Shown here piece after piece: positions 25,648 to 34,943 of a stretch of 59,531 nucleotides of DNA. The notes under the pieces were generated by a model, which saw only the letters and a program-made list of their open reading frames with translations, was not told the DNA's origin and did not search any database. Position 1 is the first letter of the stretch, and the number at the start of each line of letters is the position of its first letter. Made by a program: the position numbers and the translations under genes. Source of the DNA: Pseudomonadota bacterium (GTDB lineage Bacteria; Pseudomonadota; Gammaproteobacteria; Berkiellales; Berkiellaceae); the NCBI GenBank assembly GCA_018242045.1, contig JAFECR010000027.1, positions 18,154 to 77,684 of the forward strand, given 5' to 3'.

Positions 25648-26883
25648 TTAAGCTTTAAAACGAAAACGCTTTAAGTTGGTTTTTAATTTATTTCGCTTTT
25701 TGACAGATCTGGATGTCATAAAAGCTGGAGTGATTGCCTTATTGTAACTTTTAAGAATATGAGCATTAACATATTTAGCATATTTTAAGAATTTAGGCCT
25801 GAGTAAGCCACAAATTCGTGGTTTGGTAACCATAAATTCGCGCCCTTTGGCACCAAAGTTAACTTTGTGGTGATTTTCTAAATGAACGGTGGGGGGATTG
25901 ATGTCCGATTCATAGTATGCTGCATCTGCATGCGTTGGCATACCCACCAGATTTTTCGATATTAATCCAATCGAATTTGCAGTCACGATATGTGAACATT
26001 GCAACGGGACTGATTCATGTCCTGATGCTTTTTGTTTGAAATACGCGAAGAAGTTCTTTTTAGCAACGCCCTCTAGATGATCAAGACAAATTTCAACACA
26101 GGAAAGGAATTTTTTTCCTCCAGCCGTTTTACATTCAAATACATTATTAAAAGTAAAATCATAAGTGGTGTTATTGATATTTAACTTGGGAAGTTGAATG
26201 TTTTCTTGGCTACTAACGCTCATATTTTGCAGGTTTTTTTTAACTTTATTTTTTGTTATTGAATAGACGGGGTCCATATCAGAAACTTCGTTTTTGACAA
26301 TAAATCTCATTTTTGGCTGTTTACCACATTCTACATACACCACCACATTCATGATAATAAGATCTTTAGTTTGAACGGCAAATGACGAGAGAATAATATG
26401 ACAATTTTGAGGTTGCGCTTTAGCCAAGTGATAAATTTTATTTTGTAACAATTCAAATTTTTCTATCGTGAAAGGTTTGCTGGTATAAAAGGAAAATTCA
26501 TCCGTTATGGTTCTGGTAATAAAGTTTTCTTTGGTTTTAATCAACTCTCCAGTCGCATTGCAATTAAACAGACGATGTCGCTTTGCTGTATTTTTAAATA
26601 TTTCTTCAATTTCTAGAAATAATCGATCTTCTTCATATGGTTTGTTTTTAAATTGAGCATTATCAAATTCACCTGAAGAATCGGTAATGATCAGATTATC
26701 TTGCAAAAAAACACAGTGAGTAAGTTGGTAGAGAGTTGTGGATGATTTTGCCTTGCGAAAAAGCTCAGTGTAAGCCTGGAGTAGCCTTTCCTCTTCGCGC
26801 ATTGACATAGGTATCAGGGCTTTGGCTTTCTTGTTTTGTGCATCGCCCTTTAGGTCATTAGAAAAAATTGCGCCGCGTTTCAT
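25648..26883 (-). CDS. Unknown protein with nuclear-localisation-like N-terminus, possible nitrilase fold, paralogue 1
   Basis: The product has 411 residues; AGGTGA precedes the ATG at 26883. No signal peptide. The N-terminus MKRG...NKKAK has the spacing of a bipartite nuclear localisation signal (KR, 14 residues, KKAK). The core is strongly conserved with the neighbouring paralogue. It may be a divergent carbon-nitrogen hydrolase: ITDEF (Glu129), MNVVVYVECG then FIVKN (Lys197), and CVEICLDH (Cys265) fall in the order of a Glu-Lys-Cys triad, and VEICLDH resembles the nitrilase cysteine loop. The Lys-Cys gap (68) is longer than the usual 33 or so. The C-terminus is very basic (KKRNKLKTNLKRFRFKA). 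It is inverted relative to the dcw genes and sits in the place of ftsI. Fold assignment is tentative. Confidence 0.6.
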   Translation of the reverse strand: MKRGAIFSNDLKGDAQNKKAKALIPMSMREEERLLQAYTELFRKAKSSTTLYQLTHCVFLQDNLIITDSSGEFDNAQFKNKPYEEDRLFLEIEEIFKNTAKRHRLFNCNATGELIKTKENFITRTITDEFSFYTSKPFTIEKFELLQNKIYHLAKAQPQNCHIILSSFAVQTKDLIIMNVVVYVECGKQPKMRFIVKNEVSDMDPVYSITKNKVKKNLQNMSVSSQENIQLPKLNINNTTYDFTFNNVFECKTAGGKKFLSCVEICLDHLEGVAKKNFFAYFKQKASGHESVPLQCSHIVTANSIGLISKNLVGMPTHADAAYYESDINPPTVHLENHHKVNFGAKGREFMVTKPRICGLLRPKFLKYAKYVNAHILKSYNKAITPAFMTSRSVKKRNKLKTNLKRFRFKA

Positions 26884-26922
26884 GATTCACCTAATTTAAA
26901 TGTTTTGAAAAAATATTATGCA

Positions 26923-28215
26923 TTAATTCAAGACAATAGCCCTAGCAGGCCCATTGTTATTAAGCAATAGTAAGTTTAAAACGTCGCTTTCTCTGATTTT
27001 TTCTTGATTTTTAACAATCTTGGTCGTTGCAAAAACTGGCGTGATTGCCTTCATGTTACTCGCGATAATATCTTTATTAATGCTTTTAGCACGATCTAAG
27101 AGCGTTGGGGCAAGTAAACCACAAATTCGGGGTTTGGTTATAATTAAATCGCGTTCTGCATAACCGAAATTGACCACAGGCAAATCCTCAAAATCCAGAA
27201 TAGGTGCATTGTCGCCTTCATCTTTAAAGTGCTTTGCATCTGCGTGCGTTATCATACCTGCAACACTCTTTTCAATTATCTCAATATATCTTGAAGTGAC
27301 GGTATGAGCGCATTGTAGCGGAATGAGTTTACTATTTAGGCTTTGTGTTAAATCAGCATGATTTTTTTGTTTATAGGTAAAAAAGTTCAATAGGTTATTT
27401 TTGGCAATACCATCTTGGTGATCAAGACAAATGTCAACACAAGATAGAAACTTTTTACCGCCGCTACTACGACATTCAATCACATTATTCAGCGTGAAAT
27501 CGTAAGCAATATGATTAATGTTAATCTTGGGTAAATCACTTTGCTTGGTATTATCAGGGTTGAGGTTTTTTAAATTTTTTATTTGATTGTTAATGGTTGT
27601 TCTATAAACCGGATCTATGTTGGATTCATCATTCTTAACGATAAAACACATTTTTGGGTTTTCACCGCATTCTATATGCACGACAACATTCATGATAATA
27701 TCTTTTGTTGTTTTCACAGCAAAAGATGAAAGAATGAAATGACAATTCTGCGGCTGTGTTTTTGCTAAGGTATAAACCTTATTTTGTAAGGATTCAAATT
27801 CCTCTAGCGTAAATGGGCTGTTAGTGTAAAAAGCAAATTCATCTGTAATTGCTCTGGTAATGAAATTTTCTCTGTCTTTAAGCACATTGCCAGCGGCATC
27901 ACAATTGAAAGTGATGTGACGTTTTGTAATATTTTTGAATATTTCTTCAATTAACAAAAAAACTCTGCTTTTTGAATTTGGCTTATCTTTAAAAATTGGT
28001 TTAAATTCACCGGTAGAGTCAGTAAGGATTAAGTTATCTTGCAAAAAAATATAATTGTTAACTTTAGTACCAGATGTTAAAACAAGATCAGTATAGGCTT
28101 GATTGAGAAGATCGGTATTGTTATAAACCATGCTGTTAACGGCCATTGGATCTGCGGCTTTGACTCTTTTGTTTGATGTATTATCTTGCTCATGGTTGTC
28201 CCAGCCTCGTTTCAT
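26923..28215 (-). CDS. Unknown protein with bipartite nuclear-localisation-like signal, possible nitrilase fold, paralogue 2
   Basis: The product has 430 residues from the ATG at 28215, with AGGGGG seven bases upstream. Residues 2-19 read KR, exactly 12 residues, KRVK, a near-ideal bipartite nuclear localisation signal. The core aligns throughout with paralogue 1 (FLQDNLILTDSTGEF, RENFITRAITDEFAFYT, ILSSFAVKTTKDIIMNVVV, SGGKKFLSCVDICLDH, TKPRICGLL). Candidate triad residues are Glu126, Lys194 and Cys263 with the same spacing as in the paralogue. A histidine near 304 (QCAHTVTS) and one near 324 (THADA) are also shared. It lies 39 bases upstream of paralogue 1 in the same direction, likely one transcript. 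Best guess: a translocated enzyme acting in a host nucleus, by inference. Confidence 0.6.
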   Translation of the reverse strand: MKRGWDNHEQDNTSNKRVKAADPMAVNSMVYNNTDLLNQAYTDLVLTSGTKVNNYIFLQDNLILTDSTGEFKPIFKDKPNSKSRVFLLIEEIFKNITKRHITFNCDAAGNVLKDRENFITRAITDEFAFYTNSPFTLEEFESLQNKVYTLAKTQPQNCHFILSSFAVKTTKDIIMNVVVHIECGENPKMCFIVKNDESNIDPVYRTTINNQIKNLKNLNPDNTKQSDLPKININHIAYDFTLNNVIECRSSGGKKFLSCVDICLDHQDGIAKNNLLNFFTYKQKNHADLTQSLNSKLIPLQCAHTVTSRYIEIIEKSVAGMITHADAKHFKDEGDNAPILDFEDLPVVNFGYAERDLIITKPRICGLLAPTLLDRAKSINKDIIASNMKAITPVFATTKIVKNQEKIRESDVLNLLLLNNNGPARAIVLN

Positions 28216-28267
28216 GATTCCCCCTAAACAACATATAATTTAGCAGATTAACATTGTATATCGATCG

Positions 28268-28282
28268 TGTGATTAAATCACA
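28268..28282. promoter_or_regulatory. Perfect palindrome, possible operator
   Basis: TGTGATTAAATCACA is a perfect 15-base palindrome (7-bp arms, one central base) in the 263-base gap between the inverted MKRG gene and murE. It resembles a CRP-type site but has five rather than six bases between TGTGA and TCACA. No clear promoter boxes for murE were found nearby. Confidence 0.4.
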
Positions 28283-28478
28283 TGGAATACGATAGGAGGT
28301 GGTTTTGTCTTGATAGGGGATAGTTAATGGATGAAACCGGTGGTTTAAAGGTGAGAATGTATAATAACTTGATAAAGTAACAATATTAGCCTCTTCCCGT
28401 AACCTAGTAATTAAATGTTACAATCAGTAGGGTTGAGGCCATCGTACTTGAGTTATAGTTAGTTAATAAAACAGCAAC

Positions 28479-29963
28479 ATGAAATTACAACAGTTATTAC
28501 AAGGTTTAACAGAATATCATTCTGAGAATGATGCCATTATTAAAGGTTTGGCACTCAATTCCAAACAGGTACAGCCCGGAGATTTATTTGTTGCTCTGAT
28601 GCGTGCTGAGCCCTACATCCAAGAGGCTATTATTAAAGGGGCAAGTGCCGTCATTGCTGAGTCTGCAGAGATGCTTGATCTTTCAAAGTCCAATACGCCT
28701 ATCATTCATATTAAAAACCTGGCCGAGAAACTGCATGTGATTGCCAGTCGTTTTTATGAAGATCCCCAGCAAAATTTTGATGACATTATCGGCGTGACGG
28801 GTACAAATGGTAAAACAACAACCTGCTATATTTTAGCGCAAGCATTAAGTCGATTAGCAAAACCTTGTGCTTTTATAGGAACCATTGGGGTTGGGATGAT
28901 AAACGCTTTGGTAGATAGTGGCTATACGACGCCCGATCTGCTTGCGTTACACAAGTATATGCGTTTATTGGCCAATCAGGGTGCTAAGGCACTTACCATG
29001 GAGGTGACATCTCAAGGTCTTATCCAGGGCAGAGTCAATTATATTCGCTTTGATAGTGCCCATTTTACTAACCTGACTCAAGATCATTTAGATTATCATC
29101 TCAACATGCAAGCCTATGGCAAAGCAAAAGAAAAATTATTCCAGTTTCCTACTTTAAAGCGCGTGGTAGTTAATGGTGATTCAGCTTACAGTCAAAAGAT
29201 GTTACAAGCTTTAAGACGGGATATTCCCGTGGCAATGTATAGCCTAAAAAAAGCATTTGATTTTAAAATGAAGCAAAATATCTATCCTATGACTGTGACA
29301 CAAATTAACTTAGATCAAAAGGGTATCAAAGCAAAAATACAAACGCCTTGGGGACAAGGATTGTTGCGCTCAACTTTATTGGGTGATTTTAATTTAAGCA
29401 ACCTTTTAGGCGTTTTAGCAGAACTTTGTTTGCAAGGTTATGATTTCAAAAACTGTCTTGAGGTGTTAGCGCAAATGCATGCACCACCCGGGCGCATGCA
29501 AAAAATGGGAAACCCAAATACCCCGCAAGTGATCATCGATTATGCGCATACGCCAGATGCGCTGGAAAATGCGCTAAAGTCAGCGCGGCTGCATTGTACA
29601 AGACGTTTGTGGTGTGTGTTTGGTTGTGGTGGTGATAGAGATAAAGAAAAACGAGCACCCATGGGTAATATTGCAACAACACTTGCAGATAAGATTGTGA
29701 TCACCAGCGATAATCCCAGAACCGAAAACCCGACTAAAATCATCGAAGATATTTTGCAAGGGATCCCAGCGCTATTAAGTGAAAAAGTGATTGTACAAGA
29801 AAATAGAGAAGCCGCCATTGCTTATGCGATTAATCATGCACTTGCAGTGGATACCATAGTGATAGCGGGCAAGGGGCATGAGAATTACCAAATTGTTGGT
29901 AAAGAAACGATACCTTTTAGTGATGTGGCCTGCGTAAGAACCTTATTAAGAGAGGAAACGTGA
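28479..29963 (+). CDS. murE: UDP-MurNAc-tripeptide synthetase, meso-diaminopimelate-adding
   Basis: The product has 494 residues. MurE adds meso-diaminopimelate to UDP-MurNAc-L-Ala-D-Glu in the cytoplasm. Seen are the Mur-ligase ATP loop GVTGTNGKTTTCYIL near 107, the conserved TTPDL near 150, HLDYH near 204, and the DNPR signature (ITSDNPRTENP near 408) that marks diaminopimelate-specific enzymes of Gram-negative bacteria. It starts the block murE to ftsZ, whose genes mostly overlap or lie within a few bases. Because inverted genes interrupt the cluster upstream, murE must be driven from the 28216-28478 gap rather than from the rsmH promoter. Confidence 0.95.
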   Translation: MKLQQLLQGLTEYHSENDAIIKGLALNSKQVQPGDLFVALMRAEPYIQEAIIKGASAVIAESAEMLDLSKSNTPIIHIKNLAEKLHVIASRFYEDPQQNFDDIIGVTGTNGKTTTCYILAQALSRLAKPCAFIGTIGVGMINALVDSGYTTPDLLALHKYMRLLANQGAKALTMEVTSQGLIQGRVNYIRFDSAHFTNLTQDHLDYHLNMQAYGKAKEKLFQFPTLKRVVVNGDSAYSQKMLQALRRDIPVAMYSLKKAFDFKMKQNIYPMTVTQINLDQKGIKAKIQTPWGQGLLRSTLLGDFNLSNLLGVLAELCLQGYDFKNCLEVLAQMHAPPGRMQKMGNPNTPQVIIDYAHTPDALENALKSARLHCTRRLWCVFGCGGDRDKEKRAPMGNIATTLADKIVITSDNPRTENPTKIIEDILQGIPALLSEKVIVQENREAAIAYAINHALAVDTIVIAGKGHENYQIVGKETIPFSDVACVRTLLREET

Positions 29964-31318
29964 AGCTTTCAGATATTGCTCAAGAAATTCAAGCCAAACT
30001 CCACGGGCAAGATATGATTTTGCCTGAAATTTCAATCGACAGTCGCAAAATCTTGCCTGGAGAATTATTTTTGGCATTAAAAGGCGAAAATCATGATGGT
30101 CATGATTATATTGCTGCAAGTATCTTAAACGGTGCAAGCGCTATTATTGGGGCAAGAGCGCCTATCACGGAACAAGAAAAAAGTGTTACTTTTTTGCAAG
30201 TGAAAGACACACTCATCGCCTTGGGTGAAATTGCCTCCATGTTTAGGCGGCTTTATCCCATACCAATGGTCGGTTTAACCGGAAGTTGTGGTAAAACCTC
30301 TGTCAAAGGAATGATCGAATCGATATGCCAGCAGCAAGGCAAAACCTTAGCGACAAAGGGTAATTTAAACAATCACATTGGTTTACCCTTAACATTGTTA
30401 CGCCTTGATGAAACATTTCATTTTGCGGTCATTGAAATGGGAGCAAGCCATCAAGGAGAAATTCAATATTTAGGGGGGATCGCGCGCCCAACCATCACTT
30501 TAGTTACCAATGTGCGACCAGCACATTTGTTGGGATTTGGTTCATTGGCCAACATTGCCAGCGCTAAAGGTGAAATTTATGAAATTTTACCAGAAAGTGG
30601 TGTTGCTATTATTAACAATGAGGAACCTTATAAAACCGCTTGGCTAGAACGGATAAAGGGGCGTCGTGTTATTACTTTTGGGCTTAGCAAAGAATCGATG
30701 ATCTTTGCGAGCGATATTATATATCAACCAAGTAAAGTGCAATTTATTTTACACATTGAGGATAAACAACAGCCGATCACCATGAATATTCCTGGGCAAC
30801 ATACCGTCATGAATGCTTTAGCGGCAACCAGTGCAGCATTTGCTTTAGAGATCCCACTTGAACGTATTGTGGCAGGTTTGCAATCTTTTCAAGGCGTGCC
30901 AGGCCGCTTACGAGGCTTTAAAGGCATCCATGGCGCATGGGTTATAGACGATAGCTACAATGCTAATCCAGGATCGGTACATGCCGCACTAGAGGTGTTA
31001 GCAAATTATCACGGCAATCGTATTTTCGTGATGGGGGATATGGCCGAATTAGGGGAAAACGCAGATGATTATCACATGCAAATAGGCCAGATTGCGCGTC
31101 AAAAAGGGATAGATCGCTTATTGGCAGTTGGCAAATTAACAGAAAATACGGTTAAAGCATTTGGGGAGGGGGCAACTTTTTACCCAACCAAAGAAGCACT
31201 GGTGGCAGATTTAAAAAACAATTTAACATCTCAATCCGTTATTTTAATTAAAGGCTCGCGTAGCGCCAAAATGGAAGCAGTTACCAGCGCCTTAACCAGT
31301 CATGAGGAAGCCGTGTAA
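29960..31318 (+). CDS. murF: UDP-MurNAc-tripeptide D-alanyl-D-alanine ligase
   Basis: The product has 452 residues with a GTG start overlapping the murE stop by four bases (GTGA). MurF adds D-Ala-D-Ala to complete the UDP-MurNAc-pentapeptide. The ATP loop is [15 protein letters not shown] near 108, followed by [16 protein letters not shown] near 131, the [15 protein letters not shown] segment near 154, the carbamylated-lysine region SAKGEIYE near 194, and [10 protein letters not shown] near 330. No anomalies. The stop overlaps the ATG of mraY (TAATG). Confidence 0.95.
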   Translation: MKLSDIAQEIQAKLHGQDMILPEISIDSRKILPGELFLALKGENHDGHDYIAASILNGASAIIGARAPITEQEKSVTFLQVKDTLIALGEIASMFRRLYPIPMVGLTGSCGKTSVKGMIESICQQQGKTLATKGNLNNHIGLPLTLLRLDETFHFAVIEMGASHQGEIQYLGGIARPTITLVTNVRPAHLLGFGSLANIASAKGEIYEILPESGVAIINNEEPYKTAWLERIKGRRVITFGLSKESMIFASDIIYQPSKVQFILHIEDKQQPITMNIPGQHTVMNALAATSAAFALEIPLERIVAGLQSFQGVPGRLRGFKGIHGAWVIDDSYNANPGSVHAALEVLANYHGNRIFVMGDMAELGENADDYHMQIGQIARQKGIDRLLAVGKLTENTVKAFGEGATFYPTKEALVADLKNNLTSQSVILIKGSRSAKMEAVTSALTSHEEAV

Positions 31319-32400
31319 TGTTGCTGTGGTTAGCAGATTTTTTATCACAATATTATCGTATTTTTCGAGTGTTTGATTACCTGACACTGCGCACTATTTT
31401 ATCAGCATTAACCGCATTAGGTTTTTCTTTGTGGTTTGGTCCACATATCATCCGCTGGCTGGCCTCTAATCAAATGGGCCAACAAGTTCGAATCGAAGGA
31501 CCACAATCCCATTACAGCAAAAAAGGGACCCCAACCATGGGAGGGGCAATTATCTTGATTGCCATTACGGTTGCTTGTCTATTGTGGGGAAATTTAACCA
31601 ATCGATATTTTTGGGTTGTTTTGCTGGTGACGTTAGGTTTTGGTTTGATTGGTTGGGTGGATGATTATCGTAAAATTATTAAAAAAAATTCCAAGGGATT
31701 GCCAGGTAGGTGGAAGTATTTGTTTCAATCTATCATTGGTTTAACTGCGGTATGCTATCTCTACTTTACTGCAGTGACCCCACAAGAAACCTATCTTGTA
31801 TTACCTTTTTTTAAAAAAATCATGATCCCCTTGGGGGTATTTTATATTGTTTTATCGTATTTTGTGATTGTGGGTACCAGTAATGCAGTGAATTTAACCG
31901 ATGGCTTGGATGGCTTAGCCATATTGCCAACCGTATTGGTAGGGGGGGCGCTCGGTGTCTTTGCTTATCTTGCTGGACATTCTGAATTTGCAAATTATCT
32001 TGCGATACCTCATGTGTTTGGGGTTGGAGAGCTTTGCGTTTTTTGTGGTGCATTAATGGGCGCAGGTCTTGGCTTTTTGTGGTTTAATGCATACCCAGCG
32101 CAAGTATTTATGGGAGATGTAGGCTCACTTGCCTTAGGCGCTGCGCTTGGTGTTTTAGCAGTGATAGTTAGACAAGAAATTGTTTTATTTATCATGGGGG
32201 GGGTATTTGTTATGGAAACCATTTCCGTCATTTTACAAGTTGCCTCTTATAAATTAACAGGGCAGCGTATTTTTAAAATGGCGCCCATACATCATCATTT
32301 TGAATTATCTGGTTGGCCTGAGCCTAAAGTCATTGTTCGTTTTTGGATTTTGACTGTAATCTTAGTATTAATTGGGCTTGCAACCTTAAAGTTGCGCTAA
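31318..32400 (+). CDS. mraY: Phospho-MurNAc-pentapeptide transferase
   Basis: The product has 360 residues, with about ten membrane helices. MraY moves phospho-MurNAc-pentapeptide onto undecaprenyl phosphate, forming lipid I at the inner membrane. Diagnostic motifs are GTPTMGG near 64, the magnesium-binding DDYRKI near 115, [10 protein letters not shown] near 191, the [19 protein letters not shown] segment near 258, and [16 protein letters not shown] near 322. It overlaps murF by one base. Confidence 0.96.
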   Translation: MLLWLADFLSQYYRIFRVFDYLTLRTILSALTALGFSLWFGPHIIRWLASNQMGQQVRIEGPQSHYSKKGTPTMGGAIILIAITVACLLWGNLTNRYFWVVLLVTLGFGLIGWVDDYRKIIKKNSKGLPGRWKYLFQSIIGLTAVCYLYFTAVTPQETYLVLPFFKKIMIPLGVFYIVLSYFVIVGTSNAVNLTDGLDGLAILPTVLVGGALGVFAYLAGHSEFANYLAIPHVFGVGELCVFCGALMGAGLGFLWFNAYPAQVFMGDVGSLALGAALGVLAVIVRQEIVLFIMGGVFVMETISVILQVASYKLTGQRIFKMAPIHHHFELSGWPEPKVIVRFWILTVILVLIGLATLKLR

Positions 32401-32409
32401 GGATTTCTC

Positions 32410-33774
32410 TTGCATAACGAATTACATATTGTTATTGGGCTTGGGGCAACGGGGCTTTCCTGTGTCCGTTTTTTAAAAAAGCAACAGATCCCTTTGGTTG
32501 TCATGGATACGCGCGATGCTCCGCCCAATCTTGCAGCATTTAAAGAAACTTACCCTGAGATCCCCGTTTTTACGGGTACGTGGCCGCAAGCAACCTTAAA
32601 TAGCGCCAAAGCGCTGGTGGTTAGCCCAGGCGTTGCTGTGAGTCATAGCGCAATTCAAACAGCTAAAGCCCATGGTGTTGAGGTAATCGGCGATATTGAA
32701 TTATTTGCCAGAGTAAACAAAACGCCCGTTATTGCCATCACTGGTGCAAATGGTAAAAGCACGGTCACCACCTTGGTCGGTGAAATGGCCAAGCAGGCTG
32801 GAAAGAAAGTAGCCGTGATTGGCAACATTGGCACACCGGTATTAGATATTTTTGACAATGATTTCTTTGAGCTTGACTTGATTGTAATGGAACTTTCTAG
32901 TTTTCAACTAGAAACCACCTATCAATTAAAACCGTTAGCAGCAACGGTGCTCAACATTACCCCAGATCATTTAGATCGATACGCTGATTTTTCAGAATAC
33001 GTTCAAGCAAAGCATCGGATTTATCATCAAACACAGCACGCTATCATTAATAGTCAAGATCCTTTATCAAACAGCAGCATTATCCCTGATAGCGCCTCTA
33101 AATGGTATTTTGGCCTGACAAGCCCTAACCAAGGTGAATTTGGGATAAGGCAAAAGCAAGGTAAAATGTGGTTATGTTTTGCTGATGAATGGTTAGTTCC
33201 AACGCAGGATCTTAAAATTGTGGGGGCGCATAACGTGGCAAATGCGCTCAGTGCCTTGGCGCTTGGTCATGCAGCAGGGTTAGAAATGTCGGCGATGTTG
33301 CAGGCATTAAAGCAATTTGAAGGCTTAGCACATCGTTGCCAATTAGTTGCTCATAAGCATGGAGTTCAATGGATCAATGATTCTAAAGGGACGAATGTAG
33401 GTGCTTGTACTGCAGCTATTGAGGGCATCGGTCAGCAGTTGTCAGGTAAAATTGTGTTGCTGTTGGGGGGCGATGGGAAAGGGGCTGATTTTAGCACTTT
33501 AATCCCTTTAGTAAAGCAATATTGTCGTGGCATTATTGTGATGGGCAAAGACGCTGCCATTATATTAAAATCATTAGATAATATTGTAAATGCAGCGCTT
33601 GCGCAAACGATGGAACAAGCCGTTTTATTAGCAAATCGTTGGGCGAAATCAGGAGATGTGGTGCTATTGTCTCCTGCGTGTTCGAGCTTAGATCAATACC
33701 AACATTTTGCGCATCGAGGAGATGTGTACATGGATTGTGTTCAACAGGTGCTCGGGCATCATGCACCTGAATAA
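32410..33774 (+). CDS. murD: UDP-MurNAc-L-alanine D-glutamate ligase
   Basis: The product has 454 residues. The start is the TTG at 32410, with AAGGAT eight bases upstream and no better ATG in the right place; the protein then begins (M)HNELHIVIGLGATG, matching the family. MurD adds D-glutamate to UDP-MurNAc-L-Ala. Motifs are the N-terminal nucleotide-fold GLGATGLS, the ATP loop ITGANGKSTVTTL near 115, ELSSFQLE near 160, LNITPDHLDRY near 182 and NDSKGTN near 322. The 3' end overlaps the ftsW start by 14 bases. Confidence 0.94.
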   Translation: MHNELHIVIGLGATGLSCVRFLKKQQIPLVVMDTRDAPPNLAAFKETYPEIPVFTGTWPQATLNSAKALVVSPGVAVSHSAIQTAKAHGVEVIGDIELFARVNKTPVIAITGANGKSTVTTLVGEMAKQAGKKVAVIGNIGTPVLDIFDNDFFELDLIVMELSSFQLETTYQLKPLAATVLNITPDHLDRYADFSEYVQAKHRIYHQTQHAIINSQDPLSNSSIIPDSASKWYFGLTSPNQGEFGIRQKQGKMWLCFADEWLVPTQDLKIVGAHNVANALSALALGHAAGLEMSAMLQALKQFEGLAHRCQLVAHKHGVQWINDSKGTNVGACTAAIEGIGQQLSGKIVLLLGGDGKGADFSTLIPLVKQYCRGIIVMGKDAAIILKSLDNIVNAALAQTMEQAVLLANRWAKSGDVVLLSPACSSLDQYQHFAHRGDVYMDCVQQVLGHHAPE

Positions 33775-34930
33775 TTGGCGTGTCCAAGACGCCAAAATTG
33801 ATCCCATTTTGGTACTGACTGTGATTGCCTTATTGGGATTAGGATTAACCATGGTGACTTCTGCTTCCATTGCAGTTGCACAACGGCGAACAGGGATCCC
33901 CTTTTACTATTCTCTTCACCAATGGGTTGCCATCTTAACAGGTATGGGCGGCGCGGCTGTGGTGTGCATGCTGCCGATGAAGATATGGTATAGGCTGAGT
34001 GCTGTTTTCATGATGATGGCTTTAGCTTCATTAATTTTGGTGTTATTACCTGGTATCGGTAAGGTTGTTAATGGAAGTGCACGCTGGTTAAATTTAGGTG
34101 TTACAAGCATCCAAATTTCTGAGTTTTGCAAATTAGCAGTCATCATTTATCTATCGAGTTATATCTATCGTCATCATGAAGTCTTGAAACACAAGGTATC
34201 CGGTTTTATCCGTCCCATGTTATTACTTTCTTTCGTAGGTGCCTTATTGATCCTTGAACCTGATTTTGGTGCGACGGTAGTTATTTTATGTACTTCTTTG
34301 GCCATGTTATTTCTTGCTGGCGTACCTTGGTGGCAATTTATTGCCTTGTTAGGGGTGGTTGCAGGTGTACTTGGAACTGTGGCTATTTCTGCTCCTTATC
34401 GGTTAGTGCGATTAACCTCATTTTTAGATCCTTGGTCATCTCAATTTGATAGTGGATATCAATTGACCCAGGCCTTGATTGCTTTTGGTCGCGGGGAATG
34501 GTTTGGCGTCGGCTTGGGTGGTAGTATTCAAAAGTTATTTTACTTACCCGAATCGCATACCGATTTTGTATTTGCGGTATTAGCTGAAGAATTAGGATTA
34601 ATGGGTGGCTTAGCCACCGTTGCTTTATATATCCTCTTTGTTTGGCGTGGTATGATAATTGGTTTAAATGCTGAAAAACGCGGCGATCAATTTGCAGCCT
34701 TTGTGGGTTATGGCATTAGTATTTGGATTGGTTTACAAACTTTAATCAATATTGGGGTCAACACTGGGATATTGCCTACAAAAGGCTTAACACTGCCATT
34801 TTTAAGCTATGGTGGCAGTAGCATCTTGGTAATTTGCCTTGCAGTGGGATTGTTAGTCAGAGTTGATTATGAAAATCGGCTAGCCCGTAGCCGGGAGACC
34901 ATCATTGGGCGCACCAGAAAAAAACACTAG
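33761..34930 (+). CDS. ftsW: Septal peptidoglycan glycosyltransferase FtsW
   Basis: The product has 389 residues from the ATG at 33761 inside the murD tail; the ATG at 33707 would add 18 residues unlike the family. FtsW is a ten-helix SEDS-family glycosyltransferase that polymerises lipid II at the septum together with the transpeptidase FtsI. Visible landmarks are GSARWLNLG near 110, SEFCKLAVIIYLSSY near 124, LILEPDFGATVVI near 163, and the C-terminal GILPTKGLTLPFLSYGGSS near 340. Its partner gene ftsI is not in the window, although it normally lies a few genes upstream. Confidence 0.94.
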   Translation: MHLNNWRVQDAKIDPILVLTVIALLGLGLTMVTSASIAVAQRRTGIPFYYSLHQWVAILTGMGGAAVVCMLPMKIWYRLSAVFMMMALASLILVLLPGIGKVVNGSARWLNLGVTSIQISEFCKLAVIIYLSSYIYRHHEVLKHKVSGFIRPMLLLSFVGALLILEPDFGATVVILCTSLAMLFLAGVPWWQFIALLGVVAGVLGTVAISAPYRLVRLTSFLDPWSSQFDSGYQLTQALIAFGRGEWFGVGLGGSIQKLFYLPESHTDFVFAVLAEELGLMGGLATVALYILFVWRGMIIGLNAEKRGDQFAAFVGYGISIWIGLQTLINIGVNTGILPTKGLTLPFLSYGGSSILVICLAVGLLVRVDYENRLARSRETIIGRTRKKH

Positions 34931-34943
34931 CCAACCGTCACCC

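Noticed and set aside
28268..28282. Canonical CRP binding site
   Set aside because: TGTGA and TCACA are separated by five bases instead of six, so I list it only as a palindrome.
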